Shown here: positions 43,011 through 52,762 of the stretch, in pieces
How the letters are laid out: each line of letters begins with the position of its first letter
How positions within the stretch are numbered: the first letter of the stretch is position 1
NCBI GenBank assembly: GCA_033964015.1
Contig: CM066925.1
Span: 8,470,435 to 8,534,434, forward strand
Direction: 5' to 3'
Source of the DNA: Scolanthus callimorphus
Taxonomy: Eukaryota; Cnidaria; Anthozoa; Actiniaria; Edwardsiidae
DNA length: 64,000 nt
Program-made: the position numbers and the translations under genes
Notes under the pieces: model-generated
Told to the model about the DNA's origin: nothing
The model's input: the letters and a program-made list of their open reading frames with translations, nothing else
The model's database searches: none

Positions 43011-43829
43011 CATAGTGGCTCCTTACACGTCGAGACATGAGCTACTCTAATGGTGTCTCATGCTCTTGTGTCATTTATTTGCACTCTACAGGCGGCTACT
43101 CGCATTCTGTGAACATATTTGCCAGCTTTTGTGTTTTGTCTGTAGAAAGTTAGTCAAATGTTTAAGGTAAGGTTCTCTAAGTTATGCACTAAAGCAGACG
43201 TAAATTTGGTTCCGGCACAATGAAAATACAGGGAATGACTGTGATATTCAATTTTGCTTAATGAGCACTTTTCGGCTAAAAATATGTTATTCTTCCTTTT
43301 TAAATGGACTAAAAGTGTTCTTTGGTTGGACTAAAAGTTTTCAAAATGTAATATAAAGGTTTTTTGTAGATATCAAAAATACGGACGTCCGCCATCTTGG
43401 ACTTTTTAGACATCTAATTGTTTTGTAATTTTCCTATCAAAATGAGCTGTCTACTAATCTAGATCCCACATGATGGAGCAATGTGTCGAAAAATTGAGTC
43501 ACATCAAAAAGACACATTTACTCATACGGAACAATTATAAAGTTAAGGAGACTGGAAATGGATAACACTTATAGCACCGAGGTCTCATAAATAGTATTTG
43601 CACCTTTTGATATGTGAGAACTTGATGGAGACATTGCACAATTACTGGTGGCTATGAGTAAGACCAAGACGAGACCGGAACAAACCTGTGATCTTCATCA
43701 CTGCACTAATTTTTAATTTCCCGATAGCAGATAGTCTCTTTAAGAATGTAAAAAATAGCAGTACACATCTCAGAAATATGTGAGATCCGTGATAGGAACA
43801 TCGCACTGTCATGCTGTAGCGCGCTTGCG
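43011..43829. other. gene-free region
   Basis: No open frame with family motifs on either strand. Sequence is AT-rich and unremarkable; a promoter could lie here but nothing specific supports one. Confidence 0.4.
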
Positions 43830-43839
43830 TAATTATAAC

Positions 43840-43985
43840 TGTGTGATTACACTCGTGAGTTTTTCAAAAAGCTCAAATTGCATTCGCCTACGGCTCGTGC
43901 AATTTTGATACCTTTCGAAAAGCTCAATCGTGCAATTAATTCCAAATTGAACTCGAAGTCGTACGATTACCTATACTTACCTACC
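43840..43985. repeat. hairpin with CGCCTACGGCTCGTG apex
   Basis: CAAATTGCATTCGCC and GCTCGTGCAATTTTG pair around the apex TCGCCTACGGCTCGTG (43882). Wider, weaker pairing includes TTTCAAAAAGCTC against the later CGAAAAGCTCAATCG segment. The apex matches those near 6166, 19648 and 25483, so this may be a diverged end of the same element family. Confidence 0.45.
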
Positions 43986-44164
43986 ATGGCGAGGGGGAAA
44001 TTTAAAATTTATACTTTCTCTACAAGTCCAGGAGATATTTGTAGAAATTCTCACGGTGCTTGCGAAGGGTTGTTTAATATTTAAGGCGATAAGTTCGGGC
44101 TGTGATTGGCTGAGAGCATGACCTTTGATCCTTTAGCCAATGAGATCGCGCAGAGGAAACAATA

Positions 44165-44771
44165 GGCCATTTGCACTAACTGGGTCACGTGACCCCAACT
44201 ACCTCTTAAGGAGATGTCTTGTCAAAATCAATTCCGATCCAGAAATACAAAGAGCCAAAAGACCTTTTTCCAACATGGCCGCCGAAAATTAAAATCGATT
44301 TTTGTTAAAAATGAACACCAGCACTAGAACACACATCATCACTTTAGTAAAACTACAAAATTTCGCTGCATTATATCCAATATCTTCCGAGAAAACGAAA
44401 GTTGAAATTAGAAAATTTACAGATTTGTATGACTGGGGGTATGCGTCATACCCCCAGTCATACAAATCTCTGTAAAAATTTCAATTTTCAGACTCTGCTT
44501 TCTCAGCCGACATGGCATTTGGCATAACGAAAATTTGAAGGATTACTAATGTGATTATGCTCTATCTAGTGTCAGTGTCTGATTTTCAGTCAGTTTAATT
44601 TTAAGACATGTGAATTTGCGGCGGCCATTTTGGAAAAAGGTCTATTGATATTAGTCAGAAACTCAAGTTTCAGCTTAAAATATCTAACCTGGAGCAAACG
44701 GCAGCGATTTGAATTTTGAAGATCTTATGTATGGGGATTTGGGTCACGTGATGCAGATACTGCAAATGGCT
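44165..44771. mobile_element. 607 bp foldback MITE, nested, TA-flanked
   Basis: Ends GGCCATTTGCA and TGCAAATGGCT, TA on both sides (44163-44164, 44772-44773). Long imperfect arms include TCACGTGACCC and AAGACCTTTTTCCAACATGG, mirrored near 44615-44650. At the centre is a perfect 23 bp palindrome with a 3 nt loop (44421-44469). Non-coding. Confidence 0.8.
44421..44469. repeat. perfect 23 bp inverted repeat with 3 nt loop
   Basis: AGATTTGTATGACTGGGGGT... mirrored exactly after the loop CGT. Forms the core of the 607 bp foldback MITE; no run of T follows, so it does not look like a terminator. Confidence 0.9.
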
Positions 44772-45030
44772 TATTACACAATACTTGTGAGTACTTCGCT
44801 TGCGAAAACGGGATAGATTGCGAATCACTTCGCTCCCTGATTGAGCTGTTTGTTGAATTACTATCGAATTTGATTGGATAGTGAATTACTCATGAATTGC
44901 TTTCAAGATAGTCTTGTGAAAACCACTCTATTGGCATATTATGCACAGTTCCTCAAGTAATGCCTTGTTATTTACTTAATGACCGTCAATTTCCCAATGA
45001 TACAACTAGTGCAGGTGATTAGACTGCTTG

Positions 45031-45296
45031 CAGCCCCTTCTTTGGCGAACGTCCGTAAATCGAGAATAAAGTTCTAGTCCTACATTGTAGTTTGTTTGCG
45101 CGCTCGTATTTCAAGCTCACGAGAGAGTCTAGGTGTCGGATAACAAGCAGCGCCACGCAGCGCAGCCCCTTCTTTGGCGAACGTCCGTAAATCGAGAATA
45201 AAGTCCTAGTCCTACATTGTAGTTTGTTTGCGCGCTCGTATTTCAAGCTCACGAGAGAGTCTAGGTGTCGGATAACAAGCAGCGCCACGGGGGAGA
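45031..45296. repeat. 132 bp tandem duplication in the left arm
   Basis: Two nearly identical units start at CAGCCCCTTCTTTGGCG (45031 and 45163). Open frames on the minus strand here (KYERANKLQCRTRTLF repeated) are shadows of the duplication. Confidence 0.9.
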
Positions 45297-45510
45297 GAGC
45301 GCCTAAAGAAGGGACTGCGGACATTCCTTTCAAAAAAGAGAATTTGTCAGTGGAATTTCAGCTGAAAGATCTGATTGGCTGAGGGCGCTATTTCATGCTG
45401 ATTGTCTGTCAGCGGTACACCAATCTGTCAGCAGCACACCAATACAACACTTAAGGTGGATTTGAGGCGAATAATCACTAACCACACTTGACCTTTAGAC
45501 TTGTTTACGC

Positions 45511-46075
45511 AATGAAAGCGATCTCGAGTACTTTTAAAAGAAGAGCAGCTAAGGGGCCGACCATTTAACTTTTGAGGGGGGGGATGGGCTTTTTTGTCAG
45601 TGCAAGATTTTTTTTTATACCTCTGTTATGCGGTGAGAAATTTTTTTTTCCAATAAGAAAAGAGGGTTTTAGTCACCATTTTGCTGTGCAGGAAATTTTT
45701 TTCGGCCCTTCGGGCCGTGCAGGAATTTTTTTAAAAAAAAGCCCAGCCCCCCTCAAGAGTTAAATGGTCGGCCCCTAAAGGCAGTTACGAGTCTGCTCGA
45801 GGGACAAGACGTGTTAGCCGTTTGGCCTACGGGCTTTGGTAAAAGCTACATGTATCAGCTCTATTTATGCGGTGCACGAAAGCTGATATTCGTTATTTTC
45901 TCCGCTGAAATCGATAGTGACTGATCAGCTAAATGACTTAGAAGATGTAGGCGTTACTGGCAGGGTTCTACCTCATGAAGATATATTCGACCAACTAGAT
46001 ATACATTGCGCGCGAAGCTCTAAATTTATTATCGCTTGCCTTCGGCGCTCGCATAAAGCACAACAACAGTGAAAT
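45511..46075 (+). pseudogene. RecQ-like DNA helicase N-terminal fragment
   Basis: Once the nested MITE is disregarded, codons ending in KEEQLKAV are followed by SLLEGQDVLAV and PTGFGKS (45826-45846). This is a Q-motif-like segment followed by a Walker A motif, as in RecQ family ATP-dependent DNA helicases. A Trp stands where Leu is usual just before PTG. A frameshift near 45904 precedes KSIVTDQLNDLE, which corresponds to the helicase Ia region. Only the first part of an ATPase domain is present; there is no DEAH box or helicase C-terminal domain. It is probably a captured piece of a host or transposon gene. Confidence 0.8.
45553..45775. mobile_element. 223 bp Harbinger-type MITE inside the helicase fragment
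   Basis: Ends GGGGCCGACCATTTAAC and GTTAAATGGTCGGCCCC are inverted copies, flanked by TAA (45550-45552, 45776-45778), the target duplication usual for PIF/Harbinger. The helicase reading frame is continuous across the insertion site. Confidence 0.88.
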
Positions 46076-46271
46076 CCGACAAGCCGCCGGCTTTAATATG
46101 AAACTAGGACCGCACCTGGATTTCATAGAAATGATTGACAGATTTGGCACTTATGTGTCATCAGTTCTATTCAGGGATTATTCAGCGTTCAGGGTGAGAA
46201 TGATTTTTTGACAGCACAAAACTCTCTTTTTTGAAAGGAATGTCCGCAGTCTCTTCTTTTGGCGCTATCTC

Positions 46272-46339
46272 GCGCCTTCGGCGCTCGCTCGTGCCTCCGG
46301 CACACTCGCGCCTTCGGCGCTTGTTCGTGCCTTCGGCAC
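46272..46339. repeat. train of four GC-rich mini-hairpins
   Basis: GCGCCTTCGGCGC (46272), GTGCCTCCGGCAC (46291), GCGCCTTCGGCGC (46308), GTGCCTTCGGCAC (46327): alternating perfect 5 bp inverted repeats with 3 nt loops, 4-7 bp apart. Lies in the right arm of the helicase-carrying element. Confidence 0.85.
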
Positions 46340-46415
46340 TCACGGACTCCCTTTCCCTTTCTCTCGATTTACGGACGTTCGCCAAAGAAGAGACTGCAAG
46401 CAGTCTACAGGTGAT

Positions 46416-47270
46416 TTAACAAACATCCTTTTAAAAATCATTAACTGTACCCCTTACCATCAAACGGTTCTAATGTTAGAGCAGTTTCGACAGCGAACAT
46501 ATAACTGCATAGTTTGCTCCTTTTTATTGATTTCTCTATTTTCTGATAAGCCTGTCAACAAGAATAGATGTGAACTTTGGACAGCGGAATACAGACGGTC
46601 GTGACCCGACCAAGAAACAGGTGAATGATTTCTTTATTTAAAGATTTTTTAGGTCTTGAGAGTTATTAGTCATGATATTTTATCGTTCATGGCAATTTAC
46701 TTCTAACTCTTGCAGGATATATGATTATTTTTTTCATTTTCCTTAACAAAACAACTCTTGCATTATATATGGCAAGAGTTACAAGATTTTTGGGAAAACG
46801 TCGGAGCTAGCGTTTTTTAGTCGACTTGGAAAGCGTTCAGTGTGTTAGTAAGGCTTTCGTTTTTGAATTAATCATAGTTATAGCAAGAACTATTCCTATT
46901 AAAGTTACTGTTTAGCAATTTGTGCAGCTCCATATTCTCCAATTTAAACAATTACAGATGAAACTCTTGGCAATTGGCGATGCAAACACTTAACCAGTAT
47001 CGATCTAATCTATTTAGCTTTTGGATCCAACTTTTTTTATGCGTTTCTTTCGGGAAAATTACCGGGAACTCCTCTACCGATGGTCGTAGGTTCGTCTCTT
47101 TGTCGAAGTCTTCCTGTGTTTGCGACGGTTGGACGCTTATAGAAATAAAGAATCAGAAGAATTTATTCTCTTCTATATCTTAGACAATTCTTAGTCGTAT
47201 GGCTATGCGCACCAACCGCGATGCGAGTCCGCGGTGGCGATAAAACAACATTCACATTTCCAAATGTTAC
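46416..47270 (+). repeat. diverged duplicate of a first-exon region
   Basis: Together with 44940-45019 this matches 50070-51130 in order: TTATGCACAGTT, AGTAATGCCT, GTGCAGGTG, later GGTTGGACG, CTCTTCT and ATGCGAGT..GGTGGCGAT (47219). It looks like an older tandem copy of the 5' region of the SRCR gene. The ATG at 47219 opens only 18 codons here and lacks the hydrophobic signal sequence, so it is probably a dead copy. Confidence 0.6.
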
Positions 47271-47871
47271 ATATGTACATATAGATATTTAGTAACTTCT
47301 ACATCTTTTTTGTTTTGTTTTTCAATTTTGTTTGAATTCAAAAGACATAGATTTATGCAAGGAAATGCCTAGAGCCCAAATGTACCGCTGGTTTTCTAGT
47401 TAGACACTAGGCAAGTAATGTTATAATGTTTTTGTAGGTTTTGTAGGTTTATAACAAGTAATCTTATAATGTTTTTGTAGGTTTCTCTGACTATAGGAAC
47501 AAACTCTGAGAGGAGCAAGCAAAGCAGTAGCAAGTGCAAATAGCTGAGCTAAGCGTGCATGTGTACCAAAAAGACAAAACATAGATGAAAAGCGAAACTG
47601 AGTTTATAGTATGTCTAGTTAAGATATAGATATAGGTTAATTTTGCTAACATTGGCAAATTTGCTTTTTTCGATTTTTCGTGACGTAGCTGTCTCTGCAC
47701 GTGCCTCGTACTTGATTGGCTAAGTACAACTGGCTTTCAAGTTGAAGTCCACAAAAAAAATGATATAAGATTGCTTTAGTGAAGTAATCCAATGATGATC
47801 CTTGGAAAATACTGATTATTTCCAATGTTTTCCCATGCGTTTTTTGTTTGCAACAAAATGTCATTATGTCG
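47271..47871. other. unassigned segment
   Basis: No gene recognised. A short tandem duplication of about 45 bp (AATGTTATAATGTTTTTGTAG-like; 47418 and 47462) is visible. Confidence 0.4.
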
Positions 47872-48146
47872 CTAGTGTGCACCGGGCTTTAGATCAGAAG
47901 GTAATTTTTGCCAAATGTTGGTTGCCATAGAAGATATTGTCTGTTTTCCAATGTTTGTTCTGCATCGTGCTTTGTATAAGTTGTCTTTGGAAGCATATCG
48001 AGTGTTGTAAGAATGAACATCTTTGGCATGTGAAAGATTCGGGAAAATCGATATGATGAAAAGCTGGAAGGACTCCAAAATGGCGGCCAAATTACCAAAT
48101 GTGCCGTAAGGCCTCTAGCACTGTCCAAAATGTGATTAATTTGCAC
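47872..48146 (-). pseudogene. LINE C-terminal remnant (minus strand)
   Basis: The minus-strand frame reads SYNTRYASKDNLYKARCRT and then ATNIWQKLPSDLK. This pattern (Tyr-Asn-Thr-Arg, then Trp-x-x-Leu-Pro) marks the C-terminus of many CR1/L2-like LINE reverse transcriptases. Only the last 70-90 codons remain, and two frames are needed to cover them. Confidence 0.65.
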
Positions 48147-48594
48147 TTATTTAGCATGTTTGCTTTCACCGAATGCTCGAAACGGGAGAATTATCTCAAA
48201 CATGGCGCGAAATCAATGCCAAAGAAGCGTGACTAGTGTTGCGTGACAGAAATTGCAGCACCGATATCTTCGGAGCTAAAAACGGGAATCCGATGAAATT
48301 TGGACTCATTGGGAGTCCATAGTTTCAAAGTTAGGATTTTGATGACGTCATCTGAACACCAAGAATAGTGCAGCCTCATTTGACTATTGCGACTATTGCA
48401 ATAAAACGCTTACAATTTGTTTTTTTTTTCAGCTATGACGAGGAAGCAGAACCTCTTCTCCAGTCTTTGCACTTGAAAAAGCTCGTTGTATGACGTCGAT
48501 CTCACCTAGCCACTAGGTTTATAAATCACTAAAATGGTTTTGCTTCCGACTATTTGAGAGCAAAGTTTGTAGAAGGCTGAGCAGCGTTATAACC
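48147..48594. other. unassigned segment
   Basis: Nothing gene-like seen; contains a T run near 48420-48430. It may belong to either of the LINE remnants on each side. Confidence 0.35.
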
Positions 48595-48755
48595 TGTTCT
48601 TTATGGAGCACTGAAACTCAGCTTACCGTTCCAGAGCCGCGCACAAATTGTTTAAAAAACAGCTTACGCTATAGGTGGTGCTGTGCTGTGGAGCGGCATT
48701 CCATCAGAATTACGAAAGGCAGAGCCCGGTTCTTTTAAAAATGGTTTTAGGGATA
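48595..48755 (+). pseudogene. LINE C-terminal remnant (plus strand)
   Basis: Reads LYGALKLSLPFQSRAQ, a stop, then AYAIGGAVLWSGIPSELRKA and GSFKNGFRDIF before a stop. This resembles the Gly-Ala-x-x-Trp-x-x-(Leu/Ile)-Pro-x-x-(Leu/Ile)-Arg terminus of a different LINE. Very short and interrupted. Confidence 0.6.
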
Positions 48756-50069
48756 TATTTTTTTAATAGTTAACACGGTATTAATAGAAAGTAGGCACAT
48801 TATAATTAGATTAGAAAAGAATAGATAGTGAACCCTAGTACATAGTTATAAGTCCTGATGTTTTGACCGCGATAATTAAAGTTATAAAGTTACAAGACTA
48901 CAGATCGGTGAGCGTCCATGGTACCAGTTACAAAGAGTAATGGTTTGTTGAGGATCTGCGGTAACGGAATGAATTTGTGAAGCGAGAGAAATACTTTCTA
49001 CCGAAGTTGCACCCAAGATGGTTTGAGCGACCTTAGATCCCACGTTCGGCGCACCAAGTGGGTTTTGGCAGATATCCGTCACAGAGGAAAGCAGAAAGCT
49101 TACGAACTTCACCGCGCAACAAGGCAGAATTTGTTTCCATCCAACTTCCCCCTGAGATCTTACAGCGATGCAGATTCGTTTAAGAATGAAGATAGATATC
49201 AAGATGGCTGCACGAACCACAACCACAACAACAACAACGACAATAACAATAATAATAATAATAGCAGATATAGTAGGCATGGATTTCGGTGTCATCAAAT
49301 GTTATAAAGTTCTTGTAAGAAGAGGTCAACTTGCTGAGGCCAATGGAATCAAGTTGCAGATGGCAGAGAAATGGAGAAAGTTACAGATATCCCGGTGTCT
49401 TGGAGTCAGCTGAGGTCCAAAGTGAGGTAACGAACAAAGCTCTATCTAAGGAATATTTTCGGCGAGTACAAAAACTGCTGCTGGTGAAAATTTGACCTAT
49501 AATTTAAGTACTAGAAAAGCGTGTACCGGACAAGGAGTGACGGACAATACAAGATAATGGCCTCTTGAGAATTTGGAAAACAGTCCACGCGTCATTTGAG
49601 GCTCTCGAAATATACTTTAGGACTCTGTCTAATGAATTTCAGGAAAAAAAATATATTATGGATTTTAAAATGTTTACCATTGCCGAGACATAAAAAGGCA
49701 AAGAAACTGTGTCTTATAGAACGATTTCAAACACGTTTTCCCTTCATCTTATGTCCCCGAAGGTTTCCTTAATATATTTAGTTTTGCATACAGAAACCTT
49801 TATTTGCAGTGTATACTTTCTAGTGCTCTGTTTATTTCCACAACTTCATATGATTAATGGTCAACAGTTAACTTGATCATTTCCTCAGTTTGTCAAATAC
49901 GCACATAGGTAAGCTGCTTATTGATATAGTTGAGTTATTGAAATGTGTAACTCTATAACTCGAGGTAAAAGTATCCGCGCGTTTACATGATGCTGAAACG
50001 ATTTCCCTGATCCCGTCAAAGGCTTGTCAGACAGGTTGTTCTCAGTTTTCATTGAAATTCTGAATCTAT
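48756..50069. other. gene-free region with microsatellite
   Basis: A compound microsatellite (AAC)n then (AAT)n lies at 49216-49264. The short open frames crossing it owe their Asn or Thr runs to the microsatellite. Nothing else is supported. Confidence 0.45.
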
Positions 50070-51130
50070 GCTGATTATGCACAGTTTTTCTCAAGTAATG
50101 CCTATGATTAGTTACTCAATGACTGTCAACTTACTCGTGCTGTGCAACGAGTGCAGGTGTTTCCATACACAAAACATTTCACTGTGTTTGGTTTTGCATA
50201 TGCTGGCAGCAGGAACAGGTGTAAACTTTAAGACCGGAATTACTGGTAATCGCGATAATCGGATGAATGAGTGTTTCATTTAAGTACTGTTTCAGACGTT
50301 CTTGAGAGTACATAATCATGAACTTTTTAGCCTGCTAGCCGGCTCTCGACTGTTTTTTTCGGATATTTGATTTTTTGGCGCGCGGGGTGTCTTTCTTTTC
50401 TTTCCCCCCGCGACACAGGAAAACCGCGCGCCAACAAATCAAATATCCGAAAAAAACCACTGGAGCCGGCTATGATTTTTTTTACATTTTTCATCATAGC
50501 ACTTTTTTTTGCATAAGGTATTTGTAACGAATACAATCTATTGAATTGAAGTTGACGTGATAATGGACAAACATGAACTAAGCCATCAAAGGTTGTATCT
50601 CAGCTGAATGCGTTTTGTAAATATATATTTCAATTAAAGTCAATGCCTTACGCTTCCCTCCAATTTAAGAAAACTATTATAATTTACACAATGGGGATTT
50701 CTTGATTAAATTTCCCCGCAACGCGAAGGGTTTAGCTAGTAAATGTCCCGCTGAAAACAAATGAAATCGTGGCGATCATTGTATAACAGGTGAAATTTTT
50801 CATAGCCCTGAGTACAGTCTCGATATTATCTAGCGCTTCTCAGATGAATTCGATGCTCTGCAGATTTTCCTCTCGCGTTTAACTTTCAGTTCAGCTTTTT
50901 TTTTCCGCGATAAGGTGAGTACTACATTTTGTTCGTACTTATGTTGTCTCGGGATATTACGGCAATGGCAGTCCGTCTCTATGTCAAAATCTTGCTGAGT
51001 TCGCGATGGTTGGACGTGCAGTGAAAATAAAAAAATGAAATGCATATCTACTCTCTTCTTCTCTTATTGTTGTTGTTTTCCTCCTCAGAACTATGCGAGT
51101 TGGTGGTGGCGATACGGTGAAAAAAGCAAC
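50070..51130 (+). repeat. second copy of the duplicated 5' region
   Basis: Partner of 44940-47270 without the 1.39 kb transposon insertion. It contains the upstream region and start of the SRCR gene and includes a nested hairpin MITE (50338-50470). Confidence 0.6.
50338..50470. mobile_element. 133 bp hairpin MITE
   Basis: GCCGGCTCTCGACTG at left pairs with CACTGGAGCCGGC at right, and the inner arms TTTTTTTCGGATATTTGATT and GGCGCGCGG pair further. TA stands on both sides. Non-coding. Confidence 0.75.
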
Positions 51131-51192
51131 AACAGTGTTTGTAACTTTGGCTATTGCTTTCCTAGTAGCCGACTGTGAGAATAACAGTAACA
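51093..51192 (+). CDS. exon 1, signal peptide of SRCR/fucolectin-like gene
   Basis: The ATG at 51093 begins MRVGGGDTVKK followed by a hydrophobic stretch (ATTVFVTLAIAFLVA) and then D-C, a good secretory signal peptide. The exon ends before GTAAGC (51193), a good donor site, in phase 1. The next exon (51729) supplies exactly two bases, so phases match. The protein would be secreted or a type I membrane receptor. A weaker donor (GTAACA, 51187) is possible but would change the junction by two codons. The 5' untranslated part and promoter are not delimited. Confidence 0.7.
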
Positions 51193-51728
51193 GTAAGCGA
51201 AACTTTTTGCCATTTGGTTAAACAGTTATCTTATAATACTAAATACAATATTTTTTTTTCGCTTCCTCTCCGATAAAATACCGCTCTTTCCATGTGCTGC
51301 GCGTAAGCGTTGAAAGGCTTTCAGAGGATTCTGAGTATCTGTATTAGACTTTTACTATCACACATTTGAATGTGAAAAAATCAATTTCATTCATCTTTCG
51401 CGCGCATGCTATGAACGCGCCAACTGTCTGCGAATCAAAGTAATTAAAGCAAACGTATCTTGAAATAAAATAATTCTCCAAAATAATTTAGCTGTTCGGT
51501 TATCAAAAGCAGTAAACCAAAACTCAATGCCTGTAGACACTGAAAAAATTATCGACTTTGATTGAAGAGTATCGCATTCTCAAACAGTGCTCTGATAATT
51601 TTACAAAGGAACACAGCGTTCAGACCCTACGCATCTGCCAAGGAAAAAAAAAACATGTTTCACACCATTCGATTGCAGTGGTTTTGCTTCCGGAAAAGAA
51701 ACAAATATTTTCATTTTTTTTCTTTTAG
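51193..51728 (+). other. intron 1
   Basis: Starts GTAAGC and ends TTTTTTTCTTTTAG with a strong pyrimidine tract. No internal gene or clear repeat. Confidence 0.6.
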
Positions 51729-52048
51729 GGATACGTTTAATTTACGGTGGAGCACCGAGCCAAGGGACCTTGGAGGTGTTTGCGAAAGGGCGCTGGGGTA
51801 GTGTTACTTGTCCACCTCGCAAATGCCCAAAAGCGCCATTGCAAAAGTTTCTTGCGCAATGCTTGGTATGCGTGGAAAACCCGAATTCTTTTTTTACCCT
51901 TTGACGTTTAGACGAACTTATAGCAGAACAATTTATGTACTACATTGCCATGGCAACGAAACTTCCTTGTTTGACTGTGCCCATGAGTTCCCTGAGAAGC
52001 TATCGTGGTATATATCGTTTGATGGCCTCAAGTGCGGGTATCCGTCTG
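51729..52048 (+). CDS. exon 2, SRCR domain (apparent one-base frameshift)
   Basis: Encodes a scavenger receptor cysteine-rich domain, an extracellular binding module. The start RIRLIYGGAPSQGTLEVF and GRWGSVTC matches the SRCR N-terminus. The later part (KVSCAMLG, then LHCHGNETSLFDCAHEF and LKCG) matches its C-terminal cysteines. The two parts lie in different frames; a one-base indel around 51835-51845, near AAAA, would reconcile them. The exon runs from TTTTAG to G|GTAAGTG (donor 52049), ending in phase 1 when read in the second frame. Only the frameshift disturbs an otherwise well-formed gene, so a sequencing error is as likely as pseudogenisation. Confidence 0.75.
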
Positions 52049-52652
52049 GTAAGTGAAAAGTGCACGAATATCCGTATAGTGACGGAAGTATGGGCTATAG
52101 CTTTTACAAGCTATAGCTTTTCAAAAGTGAAATCCATCTTTTATTTAAACTGGAAGGTCTTGTTCTTTTTCAAATTCTAATTTTCAACATCGTTTTCTTC
52201 CTTTCTTCTTTTGATTACGTTTTTACCTCTGTAACGAGCGCATTATACATTAATAGATCTGCGCCAAGACGAACAAAAAAAAGTTAAAATCATTTTCCTC
52301 ATGCTAAAATTAATTTAGTCAACAGTTTACACATTTGTTCGCTTATATCTCGCTTTCGATATAATATACCAGTCTAAATCTTGGCAGAATTATTGAGGAT
52401 ATTGACAATATTGGCAATTTAAGAATATTTTATGATACATAGTGAATAGCGCCATATCAAGATAACAGCCTTTTTTGGAAGGTCTGTAAGTAATTTCTGT
52501 ACGACAAAAGCAGGAAAATTCACCATCTTGCAATACTTTCGTCCTCTTGGTCGCCATTTTGATTTTGTTTCTCGGCCGATAAGATGAGATGTTAAAACGA
52601 CAGGGAAATCGCGATTCGTATAAAAACGATAGCACTTTCTTTTTGTTTCCAG
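52049..52652 (+). other. intron 2
   Basis: GTAAGTG to CTTTTTGTTTCCAG. Contains on the minus strand (52557-52390) a short frame beginning MATKRTKVLQDGEF whose start region is also found at 2515, probably a dispersed repeat. Confidence 0.6.
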
Positions 52653-52762
52653 TGAAGGTTGAGTTCTCTAATAAGACCGACTACTCAAGCCTGTCCACCA
52701 ACAGCTCCCCTTCACAAGCAGCACTCAGTGAAAATGTTGATGAGTGCTTCATATCGAGCCAG
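52653..52762 (+). CDS. exon 3, Ser/Thr-rich linker
   Basis: Follows TTTGTTTCCAG. Two bases complete the phase-1 codon of exon 2, then KVEFSNKTDYSSLSTNSSP and a short acidic/Cys part (NVDECFISSQ). It ends before GTAATT (52763) in phase 0, matching the fucolectin-like exon. N-glycosylation-type sequons (NKT, NSS) suit an extracellular stalk. Without splicing the frame would stop at TAA 52793, after a 30 bp repeat of GATGAGTGCTTCATATCG, so it could also be a final exon. Confidence 0.6.

Larger units (their letters stand above)
44090..44935. mobile_element. second copy of the 26032-type MITE, split by a foldback MITE
   Basis: Collinear with the MITE around the Gypsy element: GGGCTGTGATTGGCTGAG, CTTTGATCCTT and GAGATCG lie left of the insertion. 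TTACACAAT, GATTG.GAATCAC and GATAGTGAATTACTCATG lie right of it. Comparison with the first copy defines the empty site of the nested insertion. Confidence 0.7.
45020..46407. mobile_element. 1.39 kb TIR element carrying a RecQ-like helicase fragment
   Basis: Ends TAGACTGCTTGCAG and CTGCAAGCAGTCTA are inverted copies, with an 8 bp flanking duplication CAGGTGAT (45012-45019 and 46408-46415). The arms share TTTGGCGAACGTCCG and GACTGCGGACATTCC blocks but have different middles: a 132 bp tandem duplication at left, short GC hairpins at right. The interior holds a coding fragment of a RecQ-type helicase and a nested MITE. Eight-base duplications occur in hAT and P-type transposons; the superfamily is not assigned. 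No transposase. Confidence 0.85.

Noticed and set aside
49020..49200. Basic peptide-like frame (RSHVRRTKWVLADIRH) suggesting a small gene
   Set aside because: Short, without splice-site or start context, and running into a microsatellite; not enough support.
48882..49413. Open frames with poly-Thr, poly-Asn or poly-Val/Ile runs
   Set aside because: Produced by the (AAC)n/(AAT)n microsatellite read in different frames.
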